Part shown: piece after piece, positions 1 to 5,760 of the stretch
How positions within the stretch are numbered: the stretch's first letter is position 1
Layout: each line of letters opens with the position of its first letter
DNA from: Oscillospiraceae bacterium
GTDB lineage: Bacteria > Bacillota > Clostridia > Oscillospirales > Ruminococcaceae
Direction of reading: 5' to 3'
DNA: 10,602 nt
Assembly: GCA_017848155.1 (NCBI GenBank)
Contig: JAGAKC010000013.1
Location: 1-10,602 of the forward strand
The notes under the pieces: model-generated
Told to the model about the DNA's origin: nothing
What the model saw: the letters and a program-made list of their open reading frames with translations, nothing else
Databases searched by the model: none
Program-made: the position numbers and the translations under genes

Positions 1-30
1 GATTTCTACAACAACCAACGTATTCAACTT

Positions 31-67
31 AAAACAAAACTGACTCCGTCAGAAAAACGAAGTCAGT
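31..67 (-). terminator. Intrinsic terminator of the LytTR regulator/GHKL kinase operon
   Basis: The arms 57-67 and 39-49 form an 11-bp stem with a single G-U pair and a 7-nt loop (50-56). On the minus strand the stem is followed by a broken T run (TTTGTTTT, 38-31). It lies about 100 bases after the kinase stop codon and has the classic hairpin plus U-tract form, so it most likely ends the two-gene operon. Bases 68-167, between the kinase stop and this hairpin, hold no convincing gene. Confidence 0.85.
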
Positions 68-167
68 ATGTTGCTTAAATTTTGATTCTTTTACCTACCA
101 TAGGGGTTTTTGTGCTGTCCGCACAATTTGGGGCGGTGCATTTCGGTAAGATGGAGCTTTTTGTGTT

Positions 168-1439
168 TTATAATCCGATCGTCAGGGAGAAGATATTATT
201 GCTTACGTTGAATTTATAGTACGCATCGTGCTTACCGCAGAAGGCTATGATGGAGCGTATTCCGTAGCCGTGGTCCTCATTATTGTTTACGGGGATACCG
301 TTTCTGTCAAATTCTATCGTTCCGTTGTATTGGTTGCTTATCCTGAACATGAAGTCAGGCTCTTTAATGACCTTGATCTTTATCCTGCGCTCGTTTGGGC
401 TGAGTGATTCGCAGGCATGTATTGCGTTTTCGAGGGCATTTGCGAATACCACGGCAAGCTCAGCTTCAGGAGCTGAAAACTTTTCCGGAAAGTCAAGCTC
501 GGTAGTTACGGTGATCGCTTTGGCTTCTGCCGTCTGGATATATGATGCGAGCACAGCGTCGATGACCGCATTTTCGCAGTACTTTTTCACGGTATTTTCG
601 CTTGTTGCGTCTGCGTATTGTATGACCAGCTTGTGCAGATCGTCAAACCTCTCTTTTTCAATAAGACCTGCGATGGTCTGCATTTTATGACGGTAGTTGT
701 GGCGCTCCATGCGGAACAGCTTGTCAGCGGCAGTATATTGCTCGATACGTTCTGTTATACTGTTCACCTGTACCGTCAGCAGTACGTCACGTTCTCTCAT
801 CTCTGACATCTGAAGCTGATTTTTCAGCGTTATGAAAGAGTGGCAGTAGGTCAGCGGTATCAGCAGGAACAGGAGTATCATCACAGATATGTACTCGATG
901 TGTGCTGTCATGGCAGGAGGATAGCTGGTCAGCAGTGACATCAGAATGTAGAATATCATGGATGTGGCTGCATAGATAGACCATCCCTTTGCTACATTCT
1001 TTTGTATTTCCAGGTAGGTCGGGCGTATCCTTTTGTATATGATATATGTCAGTATCAGATAGGAAACGATCCTTGACAGGAACATGAATATATAGTCCCC
1101 GGGAATGAATACTTCCAGAATGCTTGTTATATCAGCAATTTCTATTACCACGGTATCCACAAGGCATATCGTGAAGAAGAATCTGCCGTCACGCTTTTTG
1201 GCAGGGAATATCATAATGATGAGCGATGGGATAGTAAGGGTAAGGAGCAGCAGCGTCATGTATCTCTGCGGCCCCTGCCAGATGTATATCATCTCATTGA
1301 TAACAGTAAGCGGCAGCAGGGTGCAGAGGGTGTAGATCAGGGTCTTTCCGGCGGTCCATCGTGAATCGAACAGCAGCAGGATATACATCAGCCTGAACAG
1401 AAGAGCGGCAAACGTAGACGTGTCACGAAGGATAGTCAT
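168..1439 (-). CDS. GHKL-type membrane sensor histidine kinase (AgrC/LytS-like)
   Basis: 423-residue sensor kinase predicted to autophosphorylate on histidine and pass the phosphate to the LytTR regulator encoded just upstream. About seven hydrophobic segments fill residues 10-205, as in AgrC-like peptide or envelope sensors. A helical linker follows (205-240), then an H-box with RHNYRH at 246-251 (H247 the likely phosphoacceptor, H251 nearby). The ATPase N-box is FANALENAIHA around 332-342 (N334, N338) and the glycine-rich G-box is GYGIRSI at 391-397. The ATG overlaps the regulator stop by 4 bases (ATGA) and has a GGAGG about 8 bases upstream, indicating translational coupling. An intrinsic terminator follows. 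No AgrD-like peptide or AgrB-like protease is visible nearby, so the ligand is unknown. Family assignment is firm; the signal it senses is not inferable. Confidence 0.9.
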   Translation of the reverse strand: MTILRDTSTFAALLFRLMYILLLFDSRWTAGKTLIYTLCTLLPLTVINEMIYIWQGPQRYMTLLLLTLTIPSLIIMIFPAKKRDGRFFFTICLVDTVVIEIADITSILEVFIPGDYIFMFLSRIVSYLILTYIIYKRIRPTYLEIQKNVAKGWSIYAATSMIFYILMSLLTSYPPAMTAHIEYISVMILLFLLIPLTYCHSFITLKNQLQMSEMRERDVLLTVQVNSITERIEQYTAADKLFRMERHNYRHKMQTIAGLIEKERFDDLHKLVIQYADATSENTVKKYCENAVIDAVLASYIQTAEAKAITVTTELDFPEKFSAPEAELAVVFANALENAIHACESLSPNERRIKIKVIKEPDFMFRISNQYNGTIEFDRNGIPVNNNEDHGYGIRSIIAFCGKHDAYYKFNVSNNIFSLTIGL

Positions 1440-2179
1440 AAGGTATCCTCCTGTCCGCCCAGCCAGTATTCATACCATTTTGTGCGTATCTCGGCGATCA
1501 GCTTTTTTGACATGGAGATCGTTTTTCCGTCCCTGAACGTCACCATATCGGTCTTTGCAGTGGTAATATGCAGTAGATTTACTATCATACTTGCGCCGCA
1601 TGCCGCAAAGCGCTCGTCAGCAAGAAGCTCCTTTGTTGCGTCGGAAAAGGAGCAGCGCAATGTGGTACTTTCTATGGACTTGCCGTTAGTCAGATGGCAG
1701 ACCATACATCTGTTTGAAAGCTCGACATACATGATGTTGTCAAAGGAAAGTACGGTATTTCCTTCTGAAGTTTTGACGGTCATGCTTTTTTCTTTTTTGC
1801 TGATCACGGTCTGTATGGCTGTATCCAGTACGGGAAACATCGTTTCCTCTCTCGGAGGCTTGATGATGTAGTTCAGCGGATGCACCTTGAATGAATCAAG
1901 TGCATATTCATCGCTTGATGTAAGAAATATTATCACTCCGTCGCAGTTCGTGTTGCGAAGCCACAGACCGAGCTTGATGCCGTTGGTCGTCGGCATGATG
2001 ATATCCAGAATATAGATGTCAGCACCACCGTTTTTCCTGACCTCGTTTGTAAGCTCCGATGCATTGGAGAAAACAAGAAATTCTATCTCATGCTCCGGAT
2101 GCAGCTCCGAATAAGTATCGAGCAGATTTGCGATATCCTGACGGCAGAGCTCGTCATCATCGCAGACAGCGATCTTCAT
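1436..2179 (-). CDS. LytTR-family response regulator (AgrA/LytR-like)
   Basis: 247-residue two-component regulator. Residues 1-122 are a complete receiver: acidic pocket DDD at 7-9, phosphoacceptor D59 in YILDIIMP, T87/S88 and K107 in IIKPP. Residues about 133-236 are a LytTR DNA-binding domain (starting near MTVKTSEG, with the typical YVELSNR and MSKKL stretches). LytTR proteins bind short direct repeats near promoters; partner sites cannot be assigned here. It is the first gene of an operon with the GHKL kinase (4-base overlap), so the two form a cognate pair. The ATG follows a strong AGGGGGTGG site. A near-consensus promoter and two small dyads lie in the 190 bases upstream, leaving room for autoregulation. 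All phosphorylation residues are intact, unlike the other two receiver-like proteins in this window. Confidence 0.92.
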   Translation of the reverse strand: MKIAVCDDDELCRQDIANLLDTYSELHPEHEIEFLVFSNASELTNEVRKNGGADIYILDIIMPTTNGIKLGLWLRNTNCDGVIIFLTSSDEYALDSFKVHPLNYIIKPPREETMFPVLDTAIQTVISKKEKSMTVKTSEGNTVLSFDNIMYVELSNRCMVCHLTNGKSIESTTLRCSFSDATKELLADERFAACGASMIVNLLHITTAKTDMVTFRDGKTISMSKKLIAEIRTKWYEYWLGGQEDTL

Positions 2180-2205
2180 TGATCCACCCCCTGAACTTTT
2201 TTATT

Positions 2206-2220
2206 CACAGATGATCTGTG
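2206..2220. promoter_or_regulatory. 7-bp dyad in the leader of the LytTR regulator gene
   Basis: CACAGAT-G-ATCTGTG is a perfect 7-bp inverted repeat located between the predicted transcription start (about 2246) and the ribosome binding site of the regulator. A second short dyad, TACAA-AAA-TTGTA, lies at 2223-2235. Either could be an operator or a leader hairpin; neither matches a site I can name. Confidence 0.4.
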
Positions 2221-2252
2221 TGTACAAAAATTGTAAAAGGTTTCTGCTATTA

Positions 2253-2281
2253 AGTATATCACATTTTTTTCAGTTTGTCAA
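2253..2281 (-). promoter_or_regulatory. Sigma-A promoter for the LytTR regulator/kinase operon
   Basis: Read on the minus strand, a perfect -35 TTGACA (2281-2276) and a -10 TATACT (2258-2253) are separated by 17 bases. The start codon of the regulator lies about 70 bases downstream. This is the best promoter match in the divergent intergenic region. Confidence 0.8.
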
Positions 2282-2305
2282 AAAACTCCATAAGAAAGCA
2301 AATTA

Positions 2306-2332
2306 TGCGCAAAAAAAGCTCTTTTTTGCGCA
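2306..2332. repeat. 11-bp inverted repeat between divergent promoters
   Basis: TGCGCAAAAAA at 2306-2316 and its exact complement at 2322-2332 flank a 5-base centre. It lies between the minus-strand promoter of the LytTR operon and the plus-strand extended -10 of the receiver-like gene, upstream of both. No gene ends here, so a terminator role is unlikely; a shared operator or cruciform is more plausible. Confidence 0.5.
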
Positions 2333-2357
2333 ATCTATTTATTTTTATAAAAAACGG

Positions 2358-2366
2358 TGATATAAT
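2358..2366 (+). promoter_or_regulatory. Extended -10 promoter for the receiver-like/HD-GYP pair
   Basis: TGATATAAT is a perfect extended -10 element (TG, one base, TATAAT). No TTGACA-like -35 is seen at 16-18 bases upstream, which is usual for extended -10 promoters. Predicted transcription start is near 2373, so a TTG start at 2366 can be excluded and the GTG at 2414 has a leader of about 40 bases. Confidence 0.6.
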
Positions 2367-2413
2367 TGTATCGTAATATTTATCCTGAGTATATGAAAGA
2401 GGGTGATGAACGG

Positions 2414-2782
2414 GTGAAACTGACGTGTCTGCCTGCTGCACGCAGTAAGCTTGCGGGAGTACGCATTGCCGTATGCGGTGAGCTTCCTACTGCATGTGAA
2501 TGTCTTAAGAAAAATGGTGTTGTCAATATAGAAAAATATTCTGATGCGGCTGAGCTAGGATTGCGGCTGCGTGGAAGCCCATGTGATCTTATACTGATAT
2601 ATGCACCTCTTGGCGAGGGGCTTATCAACACGAACTATTCATTCAGGGAATGCCTTACGCATGACTGGACTACTGTGCCGGTACGTATGCTTGACGAGCC
2701 TGCCTGTATCTCTGCGCTTGACGAGCTGATGGCAACGGTCGAGGAGCTTGCGTATGAGAAATATGTAAGGGCATACCTGTAA
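2414..2782 (+). CDS. Small receiver-like protein without phosphorylation residues
   Basis: 122-residue soluble protein with no family I can name firmly. After a short N-terminal tail it reads like a receiver fold: a hydrophobic strand VRIAVCGE where a receiver has its acidic pair, a helix, then a second strand CDLILIYAPLGEG where the phosphoacceptor Asp would sit but Tyr or Ala is found. A C-terminal helix is likely (ALDELMATVEELAYEKYV). It would thus be a non-phosphorylatable pseudo-receiver; the fold is inferred from pattern only. The GTG start was chosen because AGAGGGTGAT lies just upstream with good spacing; an in-frame ATG at 2393 lacks a site and a TTG at 2366 overlaps the -10. The HD-GYP gene begins 33 bases after its stop, so the two are probably co-transcribed and may interact. 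Confidence 0.65.
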   Translation: MKLTCLPAARSKLAGVRIAVCGELPTACECLKKNGVVNIEKYSDAAELGLRLRGSPCDLILIYAPLGEGLINTNYSFRECLTHDWTTVPVRMLDEPACISALDELMATVEELAYEKYVRAYL

Positions 2783-2815
2783 CTATCTTATTTACGGTCA
2801 AAGGAAGTTTTTTAG

Positions 2816-4105
2816 TTGGATCCTATATACGTTATAATGATCGTCATCTGTGTCATGAGTATGGTGACGATGTGTTTTCATGTTCACAGCAAAGTGTTTT
2901 TGTCGAACCATCAGAAGGCATGGTTCGTTGTGACCTTTATCGGTATTGCGGTCGGTGCGGCCGTGGAATTTCTCAGGGCATGGCTGGAAGCTGAACAGAT
3001 GCTGCCCGTCTTATATAAATGTATCACATTGATGGAGTTCTGTATTACTCCCATGCTGCCCGTGCCGCTTTCTCTTGCCTGCGGGATAAAGAAGCCTGTA
3101 TATTTCGTAGGAGGTATATTGCTGCTCCATGTGGCGATAGAGCTGATGCTTGTCTGTACGGGAGCTGTTTTTTATCTGGATGCAGACGGAAACTATCACC
3201 GTGGAGAGTATTATATCATATACATAACTGCATATGTGGTGTCATTACTTTATCTGTTGATGACATTCTATCTGTTGTCACGGCGATTCCGCAACCGGAA
3301 TCCTGTTACACTTATCGCTGCGGGAGTGGTGATCTTTACGGGAATAATCCCATCTCTTATCAACAGAGAAACGAGGACCGCCTATGTCGGTATGACTTTT
3401 ATGGCAGTGATCCTTTATTGCTATTATGACGGACTTGCACAGCAGGATATTGCCGATGATCTTGCTGCACAAAATACACGTATAAAAAATATGCAGACTG
3501 GTACTATTATGGGTATTGCAAATCTGATAGAAGGTCGTGACAGCAATACAGGTGCTCATGTCAAAAATACATCCGATTATGTCAGTATGCTTGCACATGC
3601 CGCACTTGATGCAGGTATCTATCCCGAAACGATCGATGCACATTTTGTAGAGCTTGTAAAGCAGGCTGCACCGCTTCATGATATCGGAAAGATCGCTGTT
3701 CCTGATCGTGTGCTTCTGAAGCCCGGGAAGCTTACGGATGAAGAGTTTGAGCTTATGAAGAAGCACGCAGCCGAAGGCGGACGAATGATCTACGAGATAC
3801 TTGATGAAACTGCTGATAAGGAGTATACCACGATCGCCTTTGAGGTAACTGCCTATCATCATGAGAAATGGAACGGAAAGGGTTATCCGTTCGGACTTGC
3901 AGGGAATGATATCCCTGTAAGCGCAAGGATCATGGCGATAGCTGATGTATACGATGCGCTGACGATGGAGCGTGTATATAAAAAGGCGTTTTCTGTGGAA
4001 AAAGCACTGGCTATTATCGAGGAGGATACAGGAACTCATTTTGATCCTGTGCTTGCCCCGTTGTTTGTGGAGCTTATAAGAAAAAATACACAGATAAGAA
4101 TGTAA
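2816..4105 (+). CDS. Membrane HD-GYP domain phosphodiesterase
   Basis: 429-residue protein. Residues 1-205 hold six to seven hydrophobic segments with no recognisable soluble sensor domain. Residues about 225-425 are an HD-GYP domain, a family known to hydrolyse cyclic di-GMP or related cyclic dinucleotides using a metal centre. The key motifs are present: H248 in GAHVKNT, the HD pair H288-D289 in LHDIGKIAVPD, HHE at 348-350 followed by KWNGKGYP (GYP 356-358), and D377 in ADVYDALT. The catalytic core therefore looks active. The start is TTG, supported by AAGGAAG 8 bases upstream. It is the second gene of a pair with the receiver-like protein, and the membrane part probably senses an unknown signal. 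Which cyclic nucleotide it cleaves cannot be told from sequence. Confidence 0.9.
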   Translation: MDPIYVIMIVICVMSMVTMCFHVHSKVFLSNHQKAWFVVTFIGIAVGAAVEFLRAWLEAEQMLPVLYKCITLMEFCITPMLPVPLSLACGIKKPVYFVGGILLLHVAIELMLVCTGAVFYLDADGNYHRGEYYIIYITAYVVSLLYLLMTFYLLSRRFRNRNPVTLIAAGVVIFTGIIPSLINRETRTAYVGMTFMAVILYCYYDGLAQQDIADDLAAQNTRIKNMQTGTIMGIANLIEGRDSNTGAHVKNTSDYVSMLAHAALDAGIYPETIDAHFVELVKQAAPLHDIGKIAVPDRVLLKPGKLTDEEFELMKKHAAEGGRMIYEILDETADKEYTTIAFEVTAYHHEKWNGKGYPFGLAGNDIPVSARIMAIADVYDALTMERVYKKAFSVEKALAIIEEDTGTHFDPVLAPLFVELIRKNTQIRM

Positions 4106-4106
4106 A

Positions 4107-4137
4107 GAAGCTGCCCCGTAATTAAAGGGGCAGCTTC
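4107..4137. terminator. Hairpin between the HD-GYP gene and the terL-tail remnant
   Basis: GAAGCTGCCCC (4107-4117) and its perfect complement (4127-4137) form an 11-bp GC-rich stem with a 9-base loop, starting one base after the HD-GYP stop codon. Genes converge on it from both sides, so it probably acts as a terminator in both directions. The T tracts are poor on either side, so efficiency is uncertain. Confidence 0.65.
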
Positions 4138-4142
4138 TGCTA

Positions 4143-4279
4143 CTATAATCTGAAAAGCTGTTTTTCGTAGCGCTCCAGAGCATATTCAAATGCATCAAGG
4201 CTGTCGATGTTGGTGCTTCCGTTGTCAAGACGGGTGTCATGGTGGATGTCACGTTCATCCCAGACAGCGCTGCGGATAG
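4143..4279 (-). pseudogene. Duplicated 3' end of the terminase large subunit gene
   Basis: Bases 4147-4279 match 5765-5897 inside terL at 130 of 133 positions. In the terL frame the remnant encodes the last 44 residues before the final amino acid (terL residues 367-410, including the DSLDAFEYAL nuclease motif). It then has a Leu codon and TAG, where the intact gene has Phe and TGA. It has no start codon or upstream terL sequence and breaks off 6 bases before the stop codon of the membrane-anchored protein gene. It is a displaced gene tail, not a working gene. All three mismatches (4161, 4173, 4254) are third-position and synonymous. Confidence 0.9.
4147..4279. repeat. Direct repeat copy A flanking the PadR cassette
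   Basis: This 133-bp segment is repeated in the same orientation at 5765-5897, offset 1618 bases, with three mismatches. The two copies enclose the small exported protein, DUF2812 and PadR genes. The arrangement resembles the product of recombination or integration within a gene's 3' end. Confidence 0.93.
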
Positions 4280-4285
4280 AGTTTT

Positions 4286-4696
4286 TTACTTGTTATGTTT
4301 TATTGAAAAGCTGCCGCTGTGCTTATCCGCCGAGATAGTTATGATCACATTTCCGCTGACCGTTATGTCATGTGATCCGGTTTCCATATTGTTTTTTGAA
4401 AATATGGTATTTCCCTGTGTGTCCTGTATTTTTATTGACAATGATCCGCCTGAGGTTGCGGTTTCCAGAATGATATGGTCATTGCTGTTAAAGTGCAGTG
4501 TTCTTTTCATATTTCCGTCCAGAAGCTGATATGTACCATTCCAGCTGTCCCAGCCGTTGTTTCCTATGTATCCTATCCTTGTTGCACTTCGGCTATGAGC
4601 TATTCCCGAATAACAGGCAACAGCGATTCCGATCACGATGGCAATGGCTAAAAAGATATATCCGGCCTTGCCTTTAGGTCTTATTGACATACGCAT
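4286..4696 (-). CDS. Membrane-anchored exported protein of unknown function
   Basis: 136-residue protein I do not recognise. A basic N-terminus (MRMSIRPKGK) is followed by one hydrophobic segment (about 11-34), giving an anchored protein with its C-terminal part outside, or a signal peptide. A Cys at residue 28 sits in a poor lipobox context (AVAC), so lipoprotein status is doubtful. The remaining 100 residues alternate in a beta-rich pattern with Gly and Asn turns (GYIGNNGWDSWNG near 42-54, then repeated strand-like stretches such as SLSIKIQD and NVIITISAD), suggesting a small beta-sandwich. ATG 4696 is preferred because AGAGGAG lies 8 bases upstream; longer in-frame starts lack a site and run into DUF2812. 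It is the last gene of the PadR-DUF2812 operon (5-base gap) and its stop lies 6 bases from the terL-tail repeat. Confidence 0.75.
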   Translation of the reverse strand: MRMSIRPKGKAGYIFLAIAIVIGIAVACYSGIAHSRSATRIGYIGNNGWDSWNGTYQLLDGNMKRTLHFNSNDHIILETATSGGSLSIKIQDTQGNTIFSKNNMETGSHDITVSGNVIITISADKHSGSFSIKHNK

Positions 4697-4701
4697 GATG
4701 A

Positions 4702-5280
4702 TTACTCCTCTAATTCTTTTTCTTTTTTGGTCTTTATTATGATCGATTGATATATGATAAGGGGGAACAATGATATTGCTGCAAAAATTCCAAATACTAT
4801 AGAGTTGTATATTAATCCTAATGCCCCGAACATAAGCAAAAAGCACAGCCAAGGATTTCTCAGTTTACAGTAGTATCGTATCAGATCGTCTTTGGAAGTG
4901 TGCAGTTCAAAAGGTCTGCCATCGTTCTTCTTCGCTACTATTAGTAGCTCGCGGTCGTATGTAGTGCTGTTAGTTGCGATCTTACCGCCCTTTTCTGCCC
5001 ACGGTCTGTAGCGCACCTTGCCTATCGAAAAGCTGAGATTAATATTCTTGTAAAACACACTGTAGCCGAGATCTTCAAGAAAACTGCAATAATCTTCTGA
5101 ATTACTATGTGTTTTTTCTGCGATAAATTCTACGCAATACTGTACTTCGTTCGGAGCGCATCTTTCAAATTCGTACAGGAGCTTACCTGTGCGGATAAGT
5201 CTGTATCCCTGAGCAGAGAGCTTATTGAGCCATTTTTCCTGCGCTTTTAGGAAGCTCCCGAAAAAGCGATATTTCTTCAT
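4702..5280 (-). CDS. DUF2812 family membrane protein
   Basis: 192-residue protein with the features of DUF2812, a Bacillota family usually encoded next to a PadR regulator; its molecular role is not established. Residues 1-130 are soluble and begin with the typical pattern of a short basic start followed by WLNKLSAQGYRL. Two hydrophobic helices lie near 143-160 and 161-183, then a charged tail (KTKKEKELEE). The ATG overlaps the padR stop by 4 bases (ATGA) and has GGAGG 8 bases upstream, so the two are translationally coupled. By analogy with other PadR-linked membrane proteins it may sense or transduce envelope stress or be the regulated target; this is inference. Confidence 0.82.
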   Translation of the reverse strand: MKKYRFFGSFLKAQEKWLNKLSAQGYRLIRTGKLLYEFERCAPNEVQYCVEFIAEKTHSNSEDYCSFLEDLGYSVFYKNINLSFSIGKVRYRPWAEKGGKIATNSTTYDRELLIVAKKNDGRPFELHTSKDDLIRYYCKLRNPWLCFLLMFGALGLIYNSIVFGIFAAISLFPLIIYQSIIIKTKKEKELEE

Positions 5281-5600
5281 TGATATCCTCCTATTATCTC
5301 CGATGCAAAACTTGTAAGCTCTGTTAAGCGGCATAGCTCTTTTTCTGCGATCTCTTTTCCGAGAGAAGTGATCAGGAATTCTTTTTTCCTGCCGTCTGAT
5401 TCCCCGTGTGCCGAGATCCATCCTTTTTCGCAAAGGGTATTCAGTGCACCATACAATGTGCCCGCACCAAGCAATAATCTTCCCTTTGTGTTTTCTTCTA
5501 TATATTGCATGATCGAATAACCATGCCTTGGTTGATATAGGGAGAGCAATATGTAGAAGGTGACCTCTGTAAGAGCACCTCCGTTAACATTGTCCCTCAA
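5277..5600 (-). CDS. PadR-family transcriptional regulator
   Basis: 107-residue winged-helix regulator of the short PadR type (no long C-terminal dimerisation arm). Visible family features are GALTEVTFYILLSLYQPRHGYSIMQYIE near the N-terminus, the recognition region LGAGTLYGALNTLCEKGWI, and the wing around GRKKEFLITSLGKEIAEKE. PadR proteins usually repress their own operon and release DNA when a ligand is bound. Two starts are possible. ATG 5606 is only 1 base from the AGGAGG, whereas TTG 5600 has the ideal 7-base spacing and gives the family-like beginning (M)RDNVNGG, so TTG is preferred. It is the first gene of the PadR-DUF2812-exported protein operon and has a strong promoter with a palindrome at the start site. 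Family call is secure; ligand unknown. Confidence 0.88.
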   Translation of the reverse strand: MRDNVNGGALTEVTFYILLSLYQPRHGYSIMQYIEENTKGRLLLGAGTLYGALNTLCEKGWISAHGESDGRKKEFLITSLGKEIAEKELCRLTELTSFASEIIGGYQ

Positions 5601-5623
5601 GATCATCCCTCCTTGTATTACGG

Positions 5624-5632
5624 TTACTGTAA
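5624..5632. promoter_or_regulatory. Candidate PadR operator at the transcription start
   Basis: TTAC-T-GTAA forms a small dyad just downstream of the -10, overlapping the expected start point. It is part of a wider symmetry (GTTA at 5623-5626 with TAAC at 5633-5636, and ATTAC 5617-5621 with GTAAT 5629-5633). The perfect palindrome ATGTACAT lies at 5670-5677, upstream of the -35; PadR sites often contain ATGT and ACAT half sites. Binding is inferred from position. Confidence 0.4.
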
Positions 5633-5636
5633 TAAC

Positions 5637-5666
5637 ATTATAAACCATACCATCCGTATTTGTCAA
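5637..5666 (-). promoter_or_regulatory. Sigma-A promoter of the PadR-DUF2812 operon
   Basis: On the minus strand a perfect TTGACA (5666-5661) and a perfect TATAAT (5642-5637) are 18 bases apart. The padR start lies about 37 bases beyond the -10. A promoter this strong without repression would be highly active, consistent with control by the PadR repressor. Confidence 0.85.
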
Positions 5667-5706
5667 TATATGTACATTACAAAAAAATACCAGTCCATTT
5701 AGTCAT

Positions 5707-5754
5707 ATAAACAAGAATATCGGCATCAATATCAATGCCGATATTCTTGTTTAT
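5707..5754. terminator. 20-bp perfect hairpin after terL
   Basis: Arms 5707-5726 and 5735-5754 are exact complements over 20 bases with an 8-base loop. The structure starts 6 bases after the terL stop (minus strand) and lies upstream of the padR promoter. Its 3' arm ends in a T-rich stretch (TTCTTGTTTAT), so it can serve as a terminator for terL and insulate padR. It also marks the edge of the cassette, so a role in how the cassette arrived cannot be excluded. Confidence 0.65.
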
Positions 5755-5760
5755 TGGGCA

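Noticed and set aside
91..141. A 16-codon minus-strand ORF (MHRPKLCGQHKNPYGR) after the kinase, considered as an AgrD-like autoinducing peptide.
   Set aside because: No ribosome binding site, and no amphipathic leader or acidic tail as in AgrD; too short to support.
2259..2441. 60-codon minus-strand ORF in the divergent intergenic region.
   Set aside because: It overlaps the promoter of the LytTR operon and the start of the plus-strand receiver-like gene, and has low-complexity content.
3278..4258. Long minus-strand ORF of 326 codons opposite the HD-GYP gene.
   Set aside because: It is antisense to a gene with clear HD-GYP motifs; its translation is Cys/His/Ser-rich with no domain, typical of a shadow frame.
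4697..4852. N-terminal extension of the exported protein (start at 4852).
   Set aside because: The extension is an out-of-frame read of the DUF2812 membrane region; the ATG at 4696 has a well-placed ribosome binding site.
4107..5754. Terminal inverted repeats or a transposase marking the PadR cassette as an insertion sequence.
   Set aside because: The two flanking hairpins (4107-4137 and 5707-5754) are unrelated in sequence, and no transposase or integrase is encoded between the repeats.
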